Position numbers and translations under genes: made by a program. 64,000 nt of DNA from Shouchella sp047238345. GTDB lineage: Bacteria > Bacillota > Bacilli > Bacillales > Bacillaceae_D. The notes under the pieces are model-generated. The model was given only the letters and a program-made list of their open reading frames with translations, made no database searches and had not been told where the DNA came from. Location of the stretch: contig NZ_JBDFMQ010000001.1 in NCBI RefSeq assembly GCF_047238345.1, positions 1,612,001 through 1,676,000 on the forward strand, given 5' to 3'. Within the stretch, counting starts at the first letter, position 1. The number at the start of each line of letters is the position of its first letter. Below, in pieces: positions 8,713 to 17,734 of the stretch.

Positions 8713-9493
8713 TGGAACGTTCCTAATGAAAATGAATCCTTCCGTCAAACTTTTATGCTTACTCGCCATCTTCGGACTCGTTGTGTTTATCCATAATCCA
8801 AATGTTCTTTTGTTCATGCTTGCAAGTTTTCTTGTCATGACGGTGTTCTTTTCGGGCCACCCTAAACGGTATGTTAGTCTGTACATCGCCTCGTTTTTAT
8901 TCCTATTTGTCTCAGCGTCCACCACCATGATTTTTTTCGGTCAAGGGCAGACAACGTGGTTCCAGTGGGGACTTGTTCATATTACAGAAGAAAGTTTTTA
9001 CACAGGTATTCACCTTGGCTTACGGGCAACATTATTTGCGACTCTTGGCTTATTGTTTCTTTTAACGACAAAGCCCGTTCATTTATTTTATTCTTTGATG
9101 CAACAACTACACATGCCTCCAACTTATGCCTATGCTTTTTTGGCCGCTGTAAGAATGCTGCCAATGATGGTAGAAGACTATCAAACGTTACGCTATGCAT
9201 ATCGTATTCGAGGGAAGGGACGAAAACAAAAAGGAAGCCGACTTTACCGCGCGTTTTCCTTTTATGTGATTCCCCTTTTAACACAAGCGATTCGGAGAGC
9301 ACAACGTTTAGCGATTGCAATGGAAGCGAAACAATTTCAAGAGCATGGTCAGAATAGAACGTACTTTTACACAATGCGTTGTCGACGACTTGATGGACAA
9401 ATTGTGTTTGTATTAGTAGGATTAATAGTTATCACCTATTCATTAGGACAATGGTTTCCGGTCTTTCCGACATCGGATATTCGCTTGAGTTAG
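8696..9493 (+). CDS. ykoC: ECF transporter transmembrane (T) component, YkoC family
   Basis: 265 residues, hydrophobic N-terminal two thirds, with the EcfT coupling region around AAVRMLPMMVEDYQTLRYAYRIRG and IRRAQRLAIAMEAKQF, the two Ala-Arg helices that dock on the ATPases. Completes the YkoEDC transporter. The GTG at 8696 is preferred because AAAGGAGG ends seven bases upstream; the frame is open 21 codons earlier inside ykoD without a ribosome site. B. subtilis carries ykoF at the head of its operon; no ykoF is seen here. Confidence 0.88.
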   Translation: MVYSVNGTFLMKMNPSVKLLCLLAIFGLVVFIHNPNVLLFMLASFLVMTVFFSGHPKRYVSLYIASFLFLFVSASTTMIFFGQGQTTWFQWGLVHITEESFYTGIHLGLRATLFATLGLLFLLTTKPVHLFYSLMQQLHMPPTYAYAFLAAVRMLPMMVEDYQTLRYAYRIRGKGRKQKGSRLYRAFSFYVIPLLTQAIRRAQRLAIAMEAKQFQEHGQNRTYFYTMRCRRLDGQIVFVLVGLIVITYSLGQWFPVFPTSDIRLS

Positions 9494-9510
9494 GAGGAAA
9501 GGGGTGAACT

Positions 9511-10083
9511 ATGGAAAGTAACAGAATGGGCCAATCTTTTTACGAACAATCGACGTTGGCATTAGCAAAAGCACTTATTGGTAAGTTGTTAGTCCATACG
9601 GTAAACGGGAATAAGCTTGTTGCCCGTATTACGGAAACCGAAGCGTATTTAGGCGTGTTGGATCGGGCTTGTCATAGCTATGGAAGAAAGCGGACAAAGC
9701 GGACTGAAATCTTATACGGCAAGGCGGGTCACGTATATACGTATACGATGCATACCCATTGCTTGCTAAATATTGTTTCGGAAAGAGTCGGTCAACCAGA
9801 AGCGGTTTTAATTCGCGGTGTTGAACCTATATTTGGGATAGAAGTGATGGAAGGGTTGCGTGGGAAATCTGCAGGAGATAAACAGTTTTCGAATGGGCCA
9901 GGTAAATTAACAAAAGCAATGGGGGTACCCATGACCGCATATGGTCAAAGTCTGATAACTGGTCCTCTTTTTGTTGCAGATGATGGGCAATCCACTTCGA
10001 CAGTAATAGCAACGAAACGAATTGGTATTGACAATACAGGTCAAGCAAAGCATTTTCCATTTCGATTTGTTAAAGCAACATAA
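9511..10083 (+). CDS. 3-methyladenine DNA glycosylase (MPG/AAG family)
   Basis: 190 residues. Removes alkylated purines from DNA in base-excision repair. Family marks: ARITETEAY with the catalytic Glu, DRACHSYGRKRTKRTEILYG, GHVYTYTMHTHCLLNIV and EAVLIRGVEP, then FSNGPGKLTKAMG. Length is normal. ATG 9511 follows AGGAGGAAAGGGGTG, only 17 bases after ykoC, so it is probably read from the ykoEDC transcript although the function is unrelated. Confidence 0.93.
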   Translation: MESNRMGQSFYEQSTLALAKALIGKLLVHTVNGNKLVARITETEAYLGVLDRACHSYGRKRTKRTEILYGKAGHVYTYTMHTHCLLNIVSERVGQPEAVLIRGVEPIFGIEVMEGLRGKSAGDKQFSNGPGKLTKAMGVPMTAYGQSLITGPLFVADDGQSTSTVIATKRIGIDNTGQAKHFPFRFVKAT

Positions 10084-10087
10084 TAAG

Positions 10088-10127
10088 CAGGCACAGGGGA
10101 GCACTAAAGTGACACCTGTGCCTGTTT
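10088..10127. terminator. hairpin between converging glycosylase and kynA genes
   Basis: Perfect 10-bp stem CAGGCACAGG/CCTGTGCCTG (10088-10097 with 10115-10124) with an inner AGCACT/AGTG pairing. Only a short T-run follows on either strand, so termination may be inefficient. Confidence 0.6.
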
Positions 10128-10158
10128 GTGAACGTTTGAGGGTGAGGACAGTTTTTTG

Positions 10159-10983
10159 TTAAAGGGTTGTCCGAAGCTCCCATAGCTCTGGAAAAAAATA
10201 ATCATCTAACACAGATTTTAAGTAGTGAACCCCAGCTGAACCACCGGTACCAGCTTTCATCCCAATAATTCGTTCAACGGTTTTAAGGTGGCGGAAACGC
10301 CATTGCTGGTGCCAGTCTTCTAAATCAACAAGTTTTTCAGCTAGTTGGTAAAGGTCCCAATAGCGATTTGAATCTTGATAAACCGTCTGCCAGGCTTCTC
10401 GTACAGACGTAGTAGAACAATGGCTTTTCGTTACATCTCGATGTAGAACGCTTTCATCTGTGAACAGTCCAGCACGTGCAAGCGCATGAATGGCCTCATC
10501 ATATAGTGTCGGTTTATGATAATCCGCTTCAATTTCAGCTAACAATGAAGGGTCTTTCTCATAAATTTTTAAAATATGTGCTGATTTTTTTCCTAAAAGA
10601 AATTCTAGTTGCCGATGCTGGTACGATTGAAAACCAGACGCCTGACCTAACGAATCACGGAATTCTACATATTCACTAGGTGTTAACGTTGCTAGCACAT
10701 CCCAAGCTTGTATAATCTGAGCTTGGGTTTTTGATACGCGAGCGAGCTGCTTAAAAGCAGGTTGAAACTGATCATGTTGCAAAGATTCAATCGCACCACG
10801 TATCTCGTGAAGCATTAATTTCATCCAAAGCTCACTGACTTGATGAATAATAATAAATAACATTTCATCATGATGGTCAGACAATCGTTTTTGACTAGTT
10901 AAAAGGGGCTCCAGCTGTAAGTAGTCGCTATACGTCATTTTATCTTTAAAATCTGTGTAAACCGATTCATCTTGTTTTGACAT
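10159..10983 (-). CDS. kynA: tryptophan 2,3-dioxygenase
   Basis: 274 residues. Haem enzyme that opens the indole ring of L-Trp to N-formylkynurenine. Signature blocks: YSDYLQLEPLL, HHDEMLFIIIHQVSELWMKL (with the catalytic His), ESLQHDQF, and near the C-terminus WRFRHLKTVERIIGMKAGTGGS, which carries the proximal haem His and the substrate-binding Gly-Thr. Normal family length. Its ATG overlaps the kynB stop (TAATG) and follows GGAGG ten bases upstream, so it is the last gene of a coupled kynU-kynB-kynA operon. Confidence 0.97.
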   Translation of the reverse strand: MSKQDESVYTDFKDKMTYSDYLQLEPLLTSQKRLSDHHDEMLFIIIHQVSELWMKLMLHEIRGAIESLQHDQFQPAFKQLARVSKTQAQIIQAWDVLATLTPSEYVEFRDSLGQASGFQSYQHRQLEFLLGKKSAHILKIYEKDPSLLAEIEADYHKPTLYDEAIHALARAGLFTDESVLHRDVTKSHCSTTSVREAWQTVYQDSNRYWDLYQLAEKLVDLEDWHQQWRFRHLKTVERIIGMKAGTGGSAGVHYLKSVLDDYFFPELWELRTTL

Positions 10984-11615
10984 TATGAGTAAACCTCCAA
11001 TGGTTTGATGACTGCGCGAACGGGACTGCCGTCTCCACCCTTAATTCGAAGGGGTAAGGCAATAAATTCATATAAACCAGCTTGAACATGATCAAGCAAT
11101 AAGTTTTCGATGATGAAAATACCAGCTTGATCAAGGCTGTGGTGTCCATTTAAATCCTTGCTCGTCATTGGATCGACGCTCGGGACGTCCACACCTAACA
11201 ACTTAACACCGACATCATGTAAGTAGCGCGCACCATCTTCTGTTACATAGGGGTAAATTTCCGGAAATGTTGAATGGTTTGTCTTGTTTTTTGTTTTAAT
11301 TAACAAACGTTCAACCCCAGTAAGATGATAGTTTTCTAGTAAAGCTCGACTAATGGTTTCAGTATCGATTGCTGAAATCACGGTTGCTTGTCCAATAAAT
11401 GGATCAAGGGGTAACGCATCAATTTTTGCGCCGTCTTCACGATAATGAAACGGAGCATCAGCATGAGTGCCAGTATGAGTACTTGTTGTGATCTCACCGA
11501 TATTAACGGAGCCTGTCTCAGACATCGGGGCTGATAACTTATAGGAGAAGGGGGTATCTCCAGGCCAGTGCGCGATGCTGTTATGTAAAGGCATTGTGAT
11601 GTCAATCCAGCTCAT
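10983..11615 (-). CDS. kynB: kynurenine formamidase (arylformamidase)
   Basis: 210 residues. Hydrolyses N-formylkynurenine to kynurenine and formate. Belongs to the cyclase family: the metal-binding motif HTGTHADAPFHY (about residue 45), LIKTKNKTNH and GVDVPSVDPM are visible. ATG 11613-11615 overlaps the kynU stop by one base (TAATG), with GAGGAGTG eight bases upstream inside kynU. Both neighbours are pathway partners, which supports the assignment. Confidence 0.96.
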   Translation of the reverse strand: MSWIDITMPLHNSIAHWPGDTPFSYKLSAPMSETGSVNIGEITTSTHTGTHADAPFHYREDGAKIDALPLDPFIGQATVISAIDTETISRALLENYHLTGVERLLIKTKNKTNHSTFPEIYPYVTEDGARYLHDVGVKLLGVDVPSVDPMTSKDLNGHHSLDQAGIFIIENLLLDHVQAGLYEFIALPLRIKGGDGSPVRAVIKPLEVYS

Positions 11616-12886
11616 TACGCAATCACTCCTCGTTTGTTTTCATATTGAAGATAGGTTTTATTTTTCATACAGTCTGCTAAAACTTGGACGCATTGATGAA
11701 CGTCAGTAAATGAATTATATAAGGCAACAGGTGCAATACGAATGCCGTTTGGACTTCGAAAATCAGGAATCACACCATGATCTTTAAGCGCCTTGCAAAT
11801 ACGAGCTGCTTCCGGATGTTCTAATAAAAGGTGGCCACCACGCTGTTCATCCTCGTAAGGTGTACAAATTGTAAATGCTTGAGTCTCTGGTAAATGTTCA
11901 ATAAGGTCACGTAAATAAGTTGTTAACTGTAATGATTTTTTTCGTACAGCATCCATACCGACATCTGCGAATAAGTCTAACGATCCAATTAACGGAGCCA
12001 TTGACAACAGGTGAGGCGTCCCTAATTGATAAGCGCCAGCATGTGAACTTTTTGAAAACGTGGAACTCATGTCGAATTGCTTTTGTTTATCTGAGCCAAA
12101 CCAACCTCTTAAACCAGGTAATCGCTTGTGATGCTTACTATGAACAAATAACCCGCCGACGCTTCCAGGGCCACCATTTAAATGTTTATAGGTGCACCAG
12201 AAAGCAAAGTCCACATTCCAATCATGAAGTTGATGGGGGACAGATCCGATCGAGTGACATAGGTCAAAGCCAACGAGGATGCCTTTTTCATGAGCAGCTT
12301 TTGTTATTTCTTTGATATTTAGTAGCTGTCCACTTCGGTAAAGAACACTAGATAAAATCACGACAGCAACGTCATCTGTTAACGCAGCTAAAATATCCTC
12401 TTCATCTAAGCGATGGCCATTTTTACTTTCAATAAGGCGCAAGCCATCTTCATGGGAAATAGCATGAAGGTCTAAGTGAGACTGAATGGCATACAGGTCC
12501 GTTGGGAAGCTTAATTCTTCACTAAGTATCGCAAAACGTTTTGATGAAGGTTGATAGAAAGTAGCAAGCAATTGGTGCAAATTTGTCGTTGTTGAACCTG
12601 TAACAATGACTTCATCAGCTGAAGCACCAACTAATGGCGCCATCTTCTCACTTAATGTCTCTGATAATGTAAACCATGGATATGTGCCGTCTGTCCAGCC
12701 GTCAATGCCATGTGTCTTCCAATCTTCTACCATTTGCAAAACAGCTTGTTCAGCTGGTTTACTTAACAAGCCAAGTGAATTTCCATCTAAATAGATAACA
12801 TCCTTCTGTAAATAAAAAGCGGATCGAAGGGATGCTAACGGATCATTCTCGTCTAGTTGAGACGCATAGCTTACAGATGTGTTCAA
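11615..12886 (-). CDS. kynU: kynureninase
   Basis: About 423 residues, a PLP enzyme that cleaves kynurenine to anthranilate and alanine. Visible marks: YLDGNSLGLLSKPA, WTDGTYPWFTLSE, GSTTTNLHQLL, FDLCHSIGSVPH and the PLP-lysine motif CTYKHLNGGPGSVGG, then RGWFGSDKQKQFDM. There is no nearby ATG: translation must use one of two adjacent TTG codons (12887-12889 or 12884-12886); the second is better placed behind AGGAAG. First gene of the kyn operon. Anthranilate could be recycled to Trp; no later catabolic gene is present in the window. Confidence 0.95.
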   Translation of the reverse strand: MNTSVSYASQLDENDPLASLRSAFYLQKDVIYLDGNSLGLLSKPAEQAVLQMVEDWKTHGIDGWTDGTYPWFTLSETLSEKMAPLVGASADEVIVTGSTTTNLHQLLATFYQPSSKRFAILSEELSFPTDLYAIQSHLDLHAISHEDGLRLIESKNGHRLDEEDILAALTDDVAVVILSSVLYRSGQLLNIKEITKAAHEKGILVGFDLCHSIGSVPHQLHDWNVDFAFWCTYKHLNGGPGSVGGLFVHSKHHKRLPGLRGWFGSDKQKQFDMSSTFSKSSHAGAYQLGTPHLLSMAPLIGSLDLFADVGMDAVRKKSLQLTTYLRDLIEHLPETQAFTICTPYEDEQRGGHLLLEHPEAARICKALKDHGVIPDFRSPNGIRIAPVALYNSFTDVHQCVQVLADCMKNKTYLQYENKRGVIA

Positions 12887-13002
12887 CAAATCACTTCCTA
12901 ACTAAAAAATTTGTCATTCTACTTAAAAGTATCAAAATCCTTCTGAATTGAACAGGGGGTAGAGAAGAAAAGATCAGTAATCAAAACGCAATAGAGCAAA
13001 TA

Positions 13003-13041
13003 AAAACGCGCCAACGGAGGAGATCCGTGTGACGCGTTTTT
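13003..13041. terminator. bidirectional terminator downstream of clpE
   Basis: AAAAACGCG...CGCGTTTTT (13003-13011 with 13033-13041) enclosing a CGGA/TCCG inner pairing; T-runs on both strands. It should end clpE on the minus strand. Confidence 0.8.
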
Positions 13042-13061
13042 CATTGTGAAAAGATGATTGT

Positions 13062-15176
13062 TTAACCGAGTACAGGTTGTACGTGAAGCTGACCATCTTC
13101 CATTGTCACATCAATATGAGCAATCGCATCGTGGTCGATTAATAGTTCTGTAATATCATCTTCAATCGTGTCTTGTATGACACGGCGAAGCGGGCGAGCG
13201 CCAAAGGTAGGGTGATACCCTTTTTTTGCTAATTCACGTTTTGCTTCATCACTGACATGAATAGTCATGTCTAAATCAGTAAGGCGTCCGCGTAGATCAT
13301 CAAGCATCACATCAACAATCTCAATTAAGTTGTCTTCTGTCAGCTGATTAAATTCAATTAACGCATCGAATCGGTTTAAAAACTCAGGCTTAAAGTAGTC
13401 ATTTAAGCTTTCAAGTATGCCGATCGTTTTGCTTTGTTCTGCGCTGAATCCGAGAGAACGAGAGGTTGTGCCAACGCCAGCGTTTGAAGTCATAATAACC
13501 ATCGTATCTTTGAATGAAACGACGCGTCCTTGACTATCGGTTAAGCGACCATCTTCCATAATTTGGAGGAACATATGCTGCACGTCTGGATGAGCTTTCT
13601 CAATTTCGTCCATCAGAATGATGCTGTAAGGATTGCGGCGTACTTGCTCTGTTAATTGACCGCCTTCCTCATGTCCAACATACCCTGGAGGAGATCCTAT
13701 CAATTTCGAAACAGCGTGTTTCTCCATAAATTCACTCATATCTAGGCGTATCATGTTTTCTTTATTGCCATACACTTCTTCAGCGAGTTGCTTCGTTAAT
13801 TCCGTTTTCCCAACACCGGTAGGACCAACAAAGAGGAAACTAATCGGACGATTTCCTTGTTTCAATCCAGCTCGACTACGTTTAACCGCTTTGGCTGTTT
13901 TAGAAACCGCATCTTCTTGTCCAATTACTTTGCTTGCAAGACGACTATTTAAATCGCGCATTTTTTGCTGTTCGTCTTTTTGCAGCTTTTGAACTGGGAT
14001 GCCAGTTTGTTTTTCAATAAGTGCCTGAATGTCTTCAATCGTGACCTCAATAGGTGAGAAGCTTGATTCCGTTTCCTTTAATTTTTCACGTAATGTGTTT
14101 TCTTCATCTCGCAATTTCGCTGCTTCTTCATATTGTTCGTTTTTAGTAGCTGAATGTTTACGAGACTGAATATCTTGTAATCGTTTTTCAATTGATGTTT
14201 TGTCTTCATGTTCAATGGTTAACGATAAGCGGGAACCAACTTCATCAAGAAGATCAATCGCTTTGTCAGGAAGGAATCGATCTTGGATATAGCGGTTCGA
14301 AAGGGTAACCGTTGCACGTAATACATCGTCTGTATAGTGCACACCATGATAGCCTTCATATACGGCTTTTAAGCCTTTTAAAATTTCATACGCTTGTTCT
14401 TCTGTCGGTTCTTTTACCGTGACCGGTTGGAAACGACGTTCGAGGGCAGCGTCTTTTTCAATTTTACGGTATTCACTTAGTGTCGTTGCGCCGATTAGCT
14501 GCATGTTGCCTCTAGCTAAAGCTGGTTTAAGGATATTGCTTGCATCCATGTTGCCTTCACCAGATGCACCTGCGCCAACAAGCATATGCAATTCGTCAAT
14601 AAAGAGAAGAACATCTTCGCGCTGTGACACTTCATCAATTAATTGCTGCATACGTTCTTCAAACTGTCCTCGGTAGCTTGTACCTGCTACAAGTGAAGCG
14701 AAATCAAGTGAGAAGATTTGTTTTCCTAGTAGTTTAGATGGTGCGTTTCCTTGAGCAATACGTAAAGCCAAGCCTTCCGCAATTGCCGTTTTCCCAACCC
14801 CAGCTTCACCAATTAGAACAGGGTTGTTTTTAGTTCGACGACTAAGCACCTGAATGACCCGTTCTACTTCTTGGTCACGTCCAATAACAGGGTCAATATC
14901 GCCATTGTGCGCGTCGCGGGATAGGTTATGACCAAATTGATTTAAAAAGCTATCTTCATCTTGTTCCTGTTCTTTTGTTTGAGTATAATGTGGCTGCTCA
15001 TCTTGCTGGCCACCCATAAAAGATCCGAATAATGATTGTGATGGGGCAGCTTTACCGTTTGTTTGTCGGAGCTCTTGAAAACAAGTTTCACATAACATCA
15101 CGTGTTTTTTATGCTGATTGACAACAACGTTTAACGATACTGCTGCATCATTTGTTTGACAGTGTTGACATTTCAT
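13062..15176 (-). CDS. clpE: ATP-dependent Clp protease ATPase subunit ClpE
   Basis: 704 residues, a Hsp100/Clp unfoldase that feeds substrates to ClpP under heat or protein stress. Order: N-terminal zinc finger (CQHC...CETC, residues 3-32), the hallmark of ClpE; AAA-1 with Walker A GEAGVGKTA and LFIDELHML; a UVR-type coiled middle domain (EQYEEAAKLRDEENTLREKL); AAA-2 with Walker A GPTGVGKTE and ILMDEIEKAH; the C-terminal sensor 2 GARPLRR. ATG 15174-15176 is chosen because the zinc finger starts there; a TTG five codons upstream is weaker. A CtsR operator and two promoters lie upstream. Confidence 0.96.
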   Translation of the reverse strand: MKCQHCQTNDAAVSLNVVVNQHKKHVMLCETCFQELRQTNGKAAPSQSLFGSFMGGQQDEQPHYTQTKEQEQDEDSFLNQFGHNLSRDAHNGDIDPVIGRDQEVERVIQVLSRRTKNNPVLIGEAGVGKTAIAEGLALRIAQGNAPSKLLGKQIFSLDFASLVAGTSYRGQFEERMQQLIDEVSQREDVLLFIDELHMLVGAGASGEGNMDASNILKPALARGNMQLIGATTLSEYRKIEKDAALERRFQPVTVKEPTEEQAYEILKGLKAVYEGYHGVHYTDDVLRATVTLSNRYIQDRFLPDKAIDLLDEVGSRLSLTIEHEDKTSIEKRLQDIQSRKHSATKNEQYEEAAKLRDEENTLREKLKETESSFSPIEVTIEDIQALIEKQTGIPVQKLQKDEQQKMRDLNSRLASKVIGQEDAVSKTAKAVKRSRAGLKQGNRPISFLFVGPTGVGKTELTKQLAEEVYGNKENMIRLDMSEFMEKHAVSKLIGSPPGYVGHEEGGQLTEQVRRNPYSIILMDEIEKAHPDVQHMFLQIMEDGRLTDSQGRVVSFKDTMVIMTSNAGVGTTSRSLGFSAEQSKTIGILESLNDYFKPEFLNRFDALIEFNQLTEDNLIEIVDVMLDDLRGRLTDLDMTIHVSDEAKRELAKKGYHPTFGARPLRRVIQDTIEDDITELLIDHDAIAHIDVTMEDGQLHVQPVLG

Positions 15177-15206
15177 AGTAAGTACCCCCAATAAATTTAT
15201 TTTGAC

Positions 15207-15223
15207 TTTGACTATATTTGACC
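15207..15223 (-). promoter_or_regulatory. CtsR operator of clpE
   Basis: On the minus strand GGTCAAA-TAT-AGTCAAA, an exact match to the CtsR heptad direct repeat RGTCAAA-N3-RGTCAAA, followed directly by another GTCAAA. It lies between the promoters and clpE, as expected for class III heat-shock repression. A poorer copy, GGTCAAA-GTT-GATCAGT, sits at 15326-15342 on the plus strand. Confidence 0.9.
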
Positions 15224-15279
15224 ATTAAAGGATTAGGAAACAGCTAAACATCATTTGTATAGCTGTTGTATCTAATTAC

Positions 15280-15308
15280 AGTATAGCTGATCAAGTTTGC
15301 TTTTTCAA
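15280..15308 (-). promoter_or_regulatory. clpE sigma-A promoter, proximal
   Basis: Minus strand TTGAAA (15303-15308), 17-base spacer, TATACT (15280-15285). Confidence 0.65.
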
Positions 15309-15348
15309 CAAATCGTGACTTTTAAGGTCAAAGTTGATCAGTAACTAT

Positions 15349-15377
15349 ACTGTACCATTCGACAAAATGATTGTCAA
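15349..15377 (-). promoter_or_regulatory. clpE sigma-A promoter, distal
   Basis: Minus strand TTGACA (15372-15377), 17-base spacer, TACAGT (15349-15354) running into ATAGT. It starts eight bases beyond the stop of the upstream acetyltransferase gene. Confidence 0.7.
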
Positions 15378-15384
15378 CAATTGA

Positions 15385-16593
15385 TCAGAAATAGTCAGAG
15401 AACCATGGTTGATTATCTGGAATCAACTGCTCTAAATAACGAATCGTGTCTTCGTTTGCGTCAATTCGCCCAATTTCTTTTAAGTCTTTTGCGCGCTTGT
15501 AATTTAATAAAAGTGTAACGAGTGTTTGGATGTCCATCGTTGCATCAACATGTGTGTTGTTCTTATTCCGTTCCACTTTTTGACCATTTTCAAACGTAAT
15601 CGTAAAAGTATCTTGATTCCACTCTAGCATCGGATCGTGAATACGTAGTGTAAGTGGATGCGTCGATTGGCTATTAAAAGGAAATGCACGGAGAAACTCT
15701 TCTACGTCGACAATTCGTGCCATATAGTAAGGCGAGATCTTTTCTTCAATTTCACCATCTTCGAGAAAGAAAGAGAGTGGTTCGTTTTCGAAAATCTTTC
15801 CTTTTACATAATAAACCATTGAAAAGTGTGCGCCGATGAAGTTCCATAATCCTCTACGGGCTTCCTCATTGTTGAAAATCATTTCTTTTACATAAAACGT
15901 CTCATTCTCCACTTTATAATACATATAGCCAGTTGGCTCTTCTTGTTCGTTGTAATAAACGCAGGCGATGAGATCGTCCCGTTCCCATTTAAAGTGCTCA
16001 TCCCAAGCAAGTTCATTTCGAATCATGGCGCCGTTTTCTTTTTTGGAAAAGTGATCGTATGCACTGCGAATGTCTTTATCATCAAAAGCGACCCGTTCAA
16101 TTCGCCCAGGTACATCATATGGTTTAGGGATTTGTGTATCACGAACGGTATAGGTGATGACATCTGAAATAATTTCCCAGCCTTTTTTTCGATAGTAGGG
16201 AATGGAGTAAGGGAAAAGATAGGAAATCGTCTGGCCTCTTTCCTTCATGACCGTTAAACTTTGTTTCATAAGATCATTCATCAGTCCAAGACCGGCGTAT
16301 TCTGGATAGGTTCCCACTCCTGTTACGCCACCCATCTTATAGGCGCGCCCATGTATATTAACGGAGAAGGGATACACGACCATTTGCGAAATTAATTTGT
16401 TTTTAGAAAACCATCCAAGGATGGAGCTCTGTTCAAAAATTGGTTTTTTCCATCGTGCCATTTGCGATTCGCCGATTTGAGAAACATCTTGGTTTGTTAC
16501 TTGGAAAACATAATTAAGTAAATCCAAAGAATCTTGCGAGTGCTCCTTTGTAACAAATCTTAGTTCTAAGTCATCTTTTCGCTTCTGACTCAT
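15385..16593 (-). CDS. Eis-like GNAT N-acetyltransferase with SCP2-like C-terminal domain
   Basis: 402 residues, the size of the Eis family, whose members acetylate lysine side chains or amine drugs at several positions. N-terminal GNAT domain: acetyl-CoA loop VGTYPEYAGLGLMNDLM (about residue 95), then the Tyr-containing SIPYYRKKGWE. A second GNAT-like domain lies in the middle and an SCP2-like domain at about 290-400. The chain ends in Phe; in mycobacterial Eis the C-terminal Phe carboxylate acts in catalysis, so the terminus looks intact. Natural substrate unknown. ATG 16591-16593 has an AGAGGTTG site. Same strand as clpE and ending at its promoter. Confidence 0.85.
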   Translation of the reverse strand: MSQKRKDDLELRFVTKEHSQDSLDLLNYVFQVTNQDVSQIGESQMARWKKPIFEQSSILGWFSKNKLISQMVVYPFSVNIHGRAYKMGGVTGVGTYPEYAGLGLMNDLMKQSLTVMKERGQTISYLFPYSIPYYRKKGWEIISDVITYTVRDTQIPKPYDVPGRIERVAFDDKDIRSAYDHFSKKENGAMIRNELAWDEHFKWERDDLIACVYYNEQEEPTGYMYYKVENETFYVKEMIFNNEEARRGLWNFIGAHFSMVYYVKGKIFENEPLSFFLEDGEIEEKISPYYMARIVDVEEFLRAFPFNSQSTHPLTLRIHDPMLEWNQDTFTITFENGQKVERNKNNTHVDATMDIQTLVTLLLNYKRAKDLKEIGRIDANEDTIRYLEQLIPDNQPWFSDYF

Positions 16594-16730
16594 TTGTTTT
16601 CAACCTCTTTCATTAAAAATGACTGATTATCATTCATTTTAGTAAATCATTTAGTCACAGTCAAATCGTTTGATTTGAAACGATCTTATTTAGTGGATAA
16701 ACTATATGTAGCACGAAAGGTGGAATCTAC

Positions 16731-17720
16731 ATGACACAACAAGTGAACGTATCAGCATTGAATTTAGCACCTGTACGAGAAGGAAAAACCGTAAGAGAGG
16801 CGCTTCAGCATACAATTCGAAGTGCACAAGCAGCTGAATACTATGGTTATCACCGCTTCTGGGTTGCAGAGCACCACAATATGCACGGTGTTGCGAGCTC
16901 AGCCACAGCGGTTCTTATTGGCCAAATCGCACAAGCAACAAAGACAATCCGAGTTGGTTCAGGAGGGATTATGCTTCCAAATCATGCTCCGTTAATTATA
17001 GCCGAACAGTTTGGTACGCTGGCTGCCTTGCACCCAAATCGAATTGATTTAGGGTTAGGAAGAGCGCCTGGAACCGATCAATTAACTGCGCAAGCGTTAA
17101 GACGAAATGGACAATCTGCTCACGATTTCCCAAGTTTGGTGGAAGAGTTGCGTCATTACTTTACCCCATTATCGGCAAATCCACACGTACGTGCCATTCC
17201 TGGTGAAGGAGAAGACGTACCAGTCTGGTTGTTAGGCTCGAGTGGCTATAGTGCGCAAATGGCAGGGGAATTAGGTTTACCATTTGCTTTCGCAGGACAT
17301 TTCTCACCAAAACAAATTGTTCCAGCGTTAAATCTTTATTATGATACCTTTAAACCGTCCTCGGTTTTAAGCGAACCGTACAGTATGATTGCGGTGAACG
17401 GAATTGCTGCTGAAAGTGAAGGGGAAGCACATCAACTGGCAACATCTCTCTACCAACAATTTCTATCCATGATTCGAAATCGACCTGGAAAACTGCAGCC
17501 AGCTGTTGAAAATATGGATGAAATCTGGTCTCCTCATGAGGAGCAGCTAGTAATGGAACAATTAAGTGGATCGTTTATTGGTGATGGAAAAACCGTAGCG
17601 CAACAGTTAAAAGAGTTTGCTTCTACTTTACGTGTCAATGAAGTAATGATACAAACGACAGTTTACGATGAAGACAAGCAAATTGATTCTTACAAACAGA
17701 TCATGGATGCATGGCAATAA
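16731..17720 (+). CDS. LLM-class flavin-dependent oxidoreductase (bacterial luciferase-like), paralogue 1
   Basis: 329-residue TIM-barrel flavin monooxygenase of the luciferase-like superfamily. Visible: the N-terminal LNLAPVREGKT strand, GYHRFWVAEHHNMHG (about residue 40-55), VGSGGIMLPNHAPL and RIDLGLGRAPGTD, the standard FMN-binding marks of the YhbW/YvbT group. Needs FMNH2 from a separate reductase; substrate unknown. ATG 16731 follows AAAGGTGG. Ends at a strong terminator, so it is a single-gene unit. A paralogue lies at 18894-19892. Confidence 0.88.
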   Translation: MTQQVNVSALNLAPVREGKTVREALQHTIRSAQAAEYYGYHRFWVAEHHNMHGVASSATAVLIGQIAQATKTIRVGSGGIMLPNHAPLIIAEQFGTLAALHPNRIDLGLGRAPGTDQLTAQALRRNGQSAHDFPSLVEELRHYFTPLSANPHVRAIPGEGEDVPVWLLGSSGYSAQMAGELGLPFAFAGHFSPKQIVPALNLYYDTFKPSSVLSEPYSMIAVNGIAAESEGEAHQLATSLYQQFLSMIRNRPGKLQPAVENMDEIWSPHEEQLVMEQLSGSFIGDGKTVAQQLKEFASTLRVNEVMIQTTVYDEDKQIDSYKQIMDAWQ

Positions 17721-17734
17721 AGCGTAGACCCTTT

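Noticed and set aside
8982..9374. 130-codon open frame on the minus strand
   Set aside because: Lies within ykoC on the other strand and has no recognisable domain or ribosome site.
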